A stretch of 46,690 bases of DNA from Bacteroidota bacterium (GTDB taxonomy: Bacteria; Bacteroidota; Bacteroidia; Bacteroidales; JACABE01), in assembly GCA_013377005.1 (NCBI GenBank), contig JACABE010000018.1:28753-75442 (forward strand), written 5' to 3'. The notes below the pieces were generated by a model. The model saw nothing but the letters and a program-made list of their open reading frames with translations, searched no databases and had not been told where the DNA came from. This document shows positions 45,861-46,690 of this stretch, in pieces. The first letter of the stretch is position 1, and each line of letters begins with the position of its first letter. The translations under genes were made by a program, and so were the position numbers.

Positions 45861-46445
45861 TTATAATCCAATTCCAAATCCAGCTCTGATGATCGGATTT
45901 GTATAGGGCGAATTATTAGATTCATTTAAATTATATAAAATCATTAATGTAAAAAATGAATTGCTCCCAATTTCCTGTTTATAACCACCCCCAATAAAAA
46001 GACTTGTAATTCCTATATTTTCTTTACCTTTTTCCAATCCATTATTATAAACAGTGTAAGTGTCTATTTTAAAATCAAGATATTCAACTTCAACATGTGC
46101 AAATAAATTTTCAGTAAAGTGATATCTGCCAAATACTCCTCCGCCAAGAATATTTGTTTTTAGATCAAAATATTGACTTTGTTTTGTTTGGGGGTCTGTG
46201 TATGCGTAATAATCTTTATAATTATAATACTTATATGTAAGACTTATTCCAATATCAATATCTTCGGTTAAACGATAACCTATCATTGGAGATACATCCA
46301 CCAGTGTAACAGATCCGAATTGTAATCCAAGATTACCGCCTGTAAAAATTCTACTTCCAAAGCTTCTTTGTGCTTTTAATTCTTTACCTCCAATAAATAT
46401 TAATATTGAAATGATTATCAATATATTTACTCTTATTCTTTTCAT
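45861..46445 (-). CDS. Small outer-membrane beta-barrel protein
   Basis: This 194-residue protein has a signal peptide (RVNILIIISILIFIGGKELKAQ). A short eight-stranded-type barrel pattern follows: GGNLGLQFGSVTLVDVSPMI, then GYRLTEDIDIGISLTYKYYN, GGGVFGRYHFTENLFAHVEV and SLFIGGGYKQEIG. It ends in RAGFGIGL rather than a terminal aromatic. It fits the outer-membrane beta-barrel (OmpW/OmpX-like) proteins frequent in this phylum, whose roles are mostly unknown. A -7 element (TATCTTTG) lies before it, and pepD follows. Confidence 0.75.
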   Translation of the reverse strand: MKRIRVNILIIISILIFIGGKELKAQRSFGSRIFTGGNLGLQFGSVTLVDVSPMIGYRLTEDIDIGISLTYKYYNYKDYYAYTDPQTKQSQYFDLKTNILGGGVFGRYHFTENLFAHVEVEYLDFKIDTYTVYNNGLEKGKENIGITSLFIGGGYKQEIGSNSFFTLMILYNLNESNNSPYTNPIIRAGFGIGL

Positions 46446-46488
46446 TATTTTGAAAGTTTATATAAATTAATCTTTATAAATAAAGGTA

Positions 46489-46496
46489 CAAAGATA
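46489..46496 (-). promoter_or_regulatory. Promoter -7 element for the barrel protein-pepD unit
   Basis: On the minus strand TATCTTTG matches TAnnTTTG, 43 bp before the start codon. No clear TTTG at -33. Confidence 0.5.
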
Positions 46497-46550
46497 TAAA
46501 ATTGAATAAATATGTAATAAAATAAGTTTTTTTATTCGGAAGAAAGTTTT

Positions 46551-46558
46551 TATCTTTG
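46551..46558 (+). promoter_or_regulatory. Outward-reading promoter near the right edge
   Basis: TATCTTTG, followed by CACTCC, reads rightwards. A TTTG with following GTAGTAATAAA at 46672-46675 looks like the -33 region of a second promoter whose -7 box would lie past the edge. No open frame of note follows within the window. Confidence 0.5.
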
Positions 46559-46690
46559 CACTCCTTTTCAAAAACAGTTCTTTTAAAAATAAGCCAAAAA
46601 TTTTTTTTCATTGATTAAAATATTTGCTAACAATATGTTGAAAAATATTTTAGAAAAAAGGTAAAAAAAAGTTTGGTAGTAATAAAAAAA

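Overview
The window is AT-rich DNA (roughly one third G+C by eye) from a member of the Bacteroidota, most likely an uncultured Bacteroidia or related lineage. Several signs agree. Promoters have the TAnnTTTG -7 element, and Shine-Dalgarno sites are absent. Giant secreted proteins are built from PKD-like, Ig-like and YDG-type domains, and one ends in a Por/type IX secretion sorting domain. The AMP nucleosidase, the HSDR_N_2 protein, the AddB-like protein and the guaB/PpiC/SurA block are of forms I know from this phylum.

Layout. 1-3433 (minus) is the N-terminal part of a very large PKD-like surface protein cut by the left edge. 3434-4065 has no gene but holds five imperfect 42-bp tandem repeats in a GC-richer patch, then a terminator. 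4066-5459 (minus) has a PAS-LuxR regulator and a small membrane protein. 5696-9753 (plus) has three membrane proteins: phosphate permease (Pit), DedA and Kup. 9759-13640 (minus) has a lone PAS protein, holA, AMP nucleosidase and an Omp85-type barrel protein that appears to start at TTG. 13802-14251 is an HSDR_N_2 nuclease-fold protein. 14385-19248 is a methionine unit: S-box (SAM) riboswitch, metH and metF, the last two directly abutting. 19360-20082 is a sugar-1-phosphate nucleotidyltransferase.

20083-26351 is the accessory region. It carries five unassigned genes plus one 45-codon ORF: a PWS-repeat protein, a membrane protein, an unrecognised 368-aa protein, a DUF2971 protein and a zinc-ribbon protein. 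The island lies between two copies of one 42-bp palindromic (REP-like) element. The right-hand copy precedes a REP-associated tyrosine transposase (RAYT). Another hairpin follows the RAYT stop codon, and a further perfect copy of the hairpin lies in frame inside the RAYT coding sequence. The middle genes are visibly more AT-rich than the rest.

26408-37486 (plus) returns to housekeeping and envelope genes: AddB-like nuclease, S41 C-terminal processing protease, IMP dehydrogenase, and a parvulin/lipoprotein/SurA-like set likely serving outer-membrane protein folding. 37584-44120 (minus) encodes a 2178-aa secreted endonuclease I with many adhesive domains and a C-terminal sorting domain. 44371-46445 (minus) is an outer-membrane barrel protein and dipeptidase PepD. 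The last 140 bases hold promoter-like sequence reading out of the window to the right.

The most unusual observation is the RAYT/REP arrangement: the transposase gene carries its own kind of REP palindrome as translated sequence, next to degenerate 39-bp repeats, and related palindromes bracket an accessory gene island.
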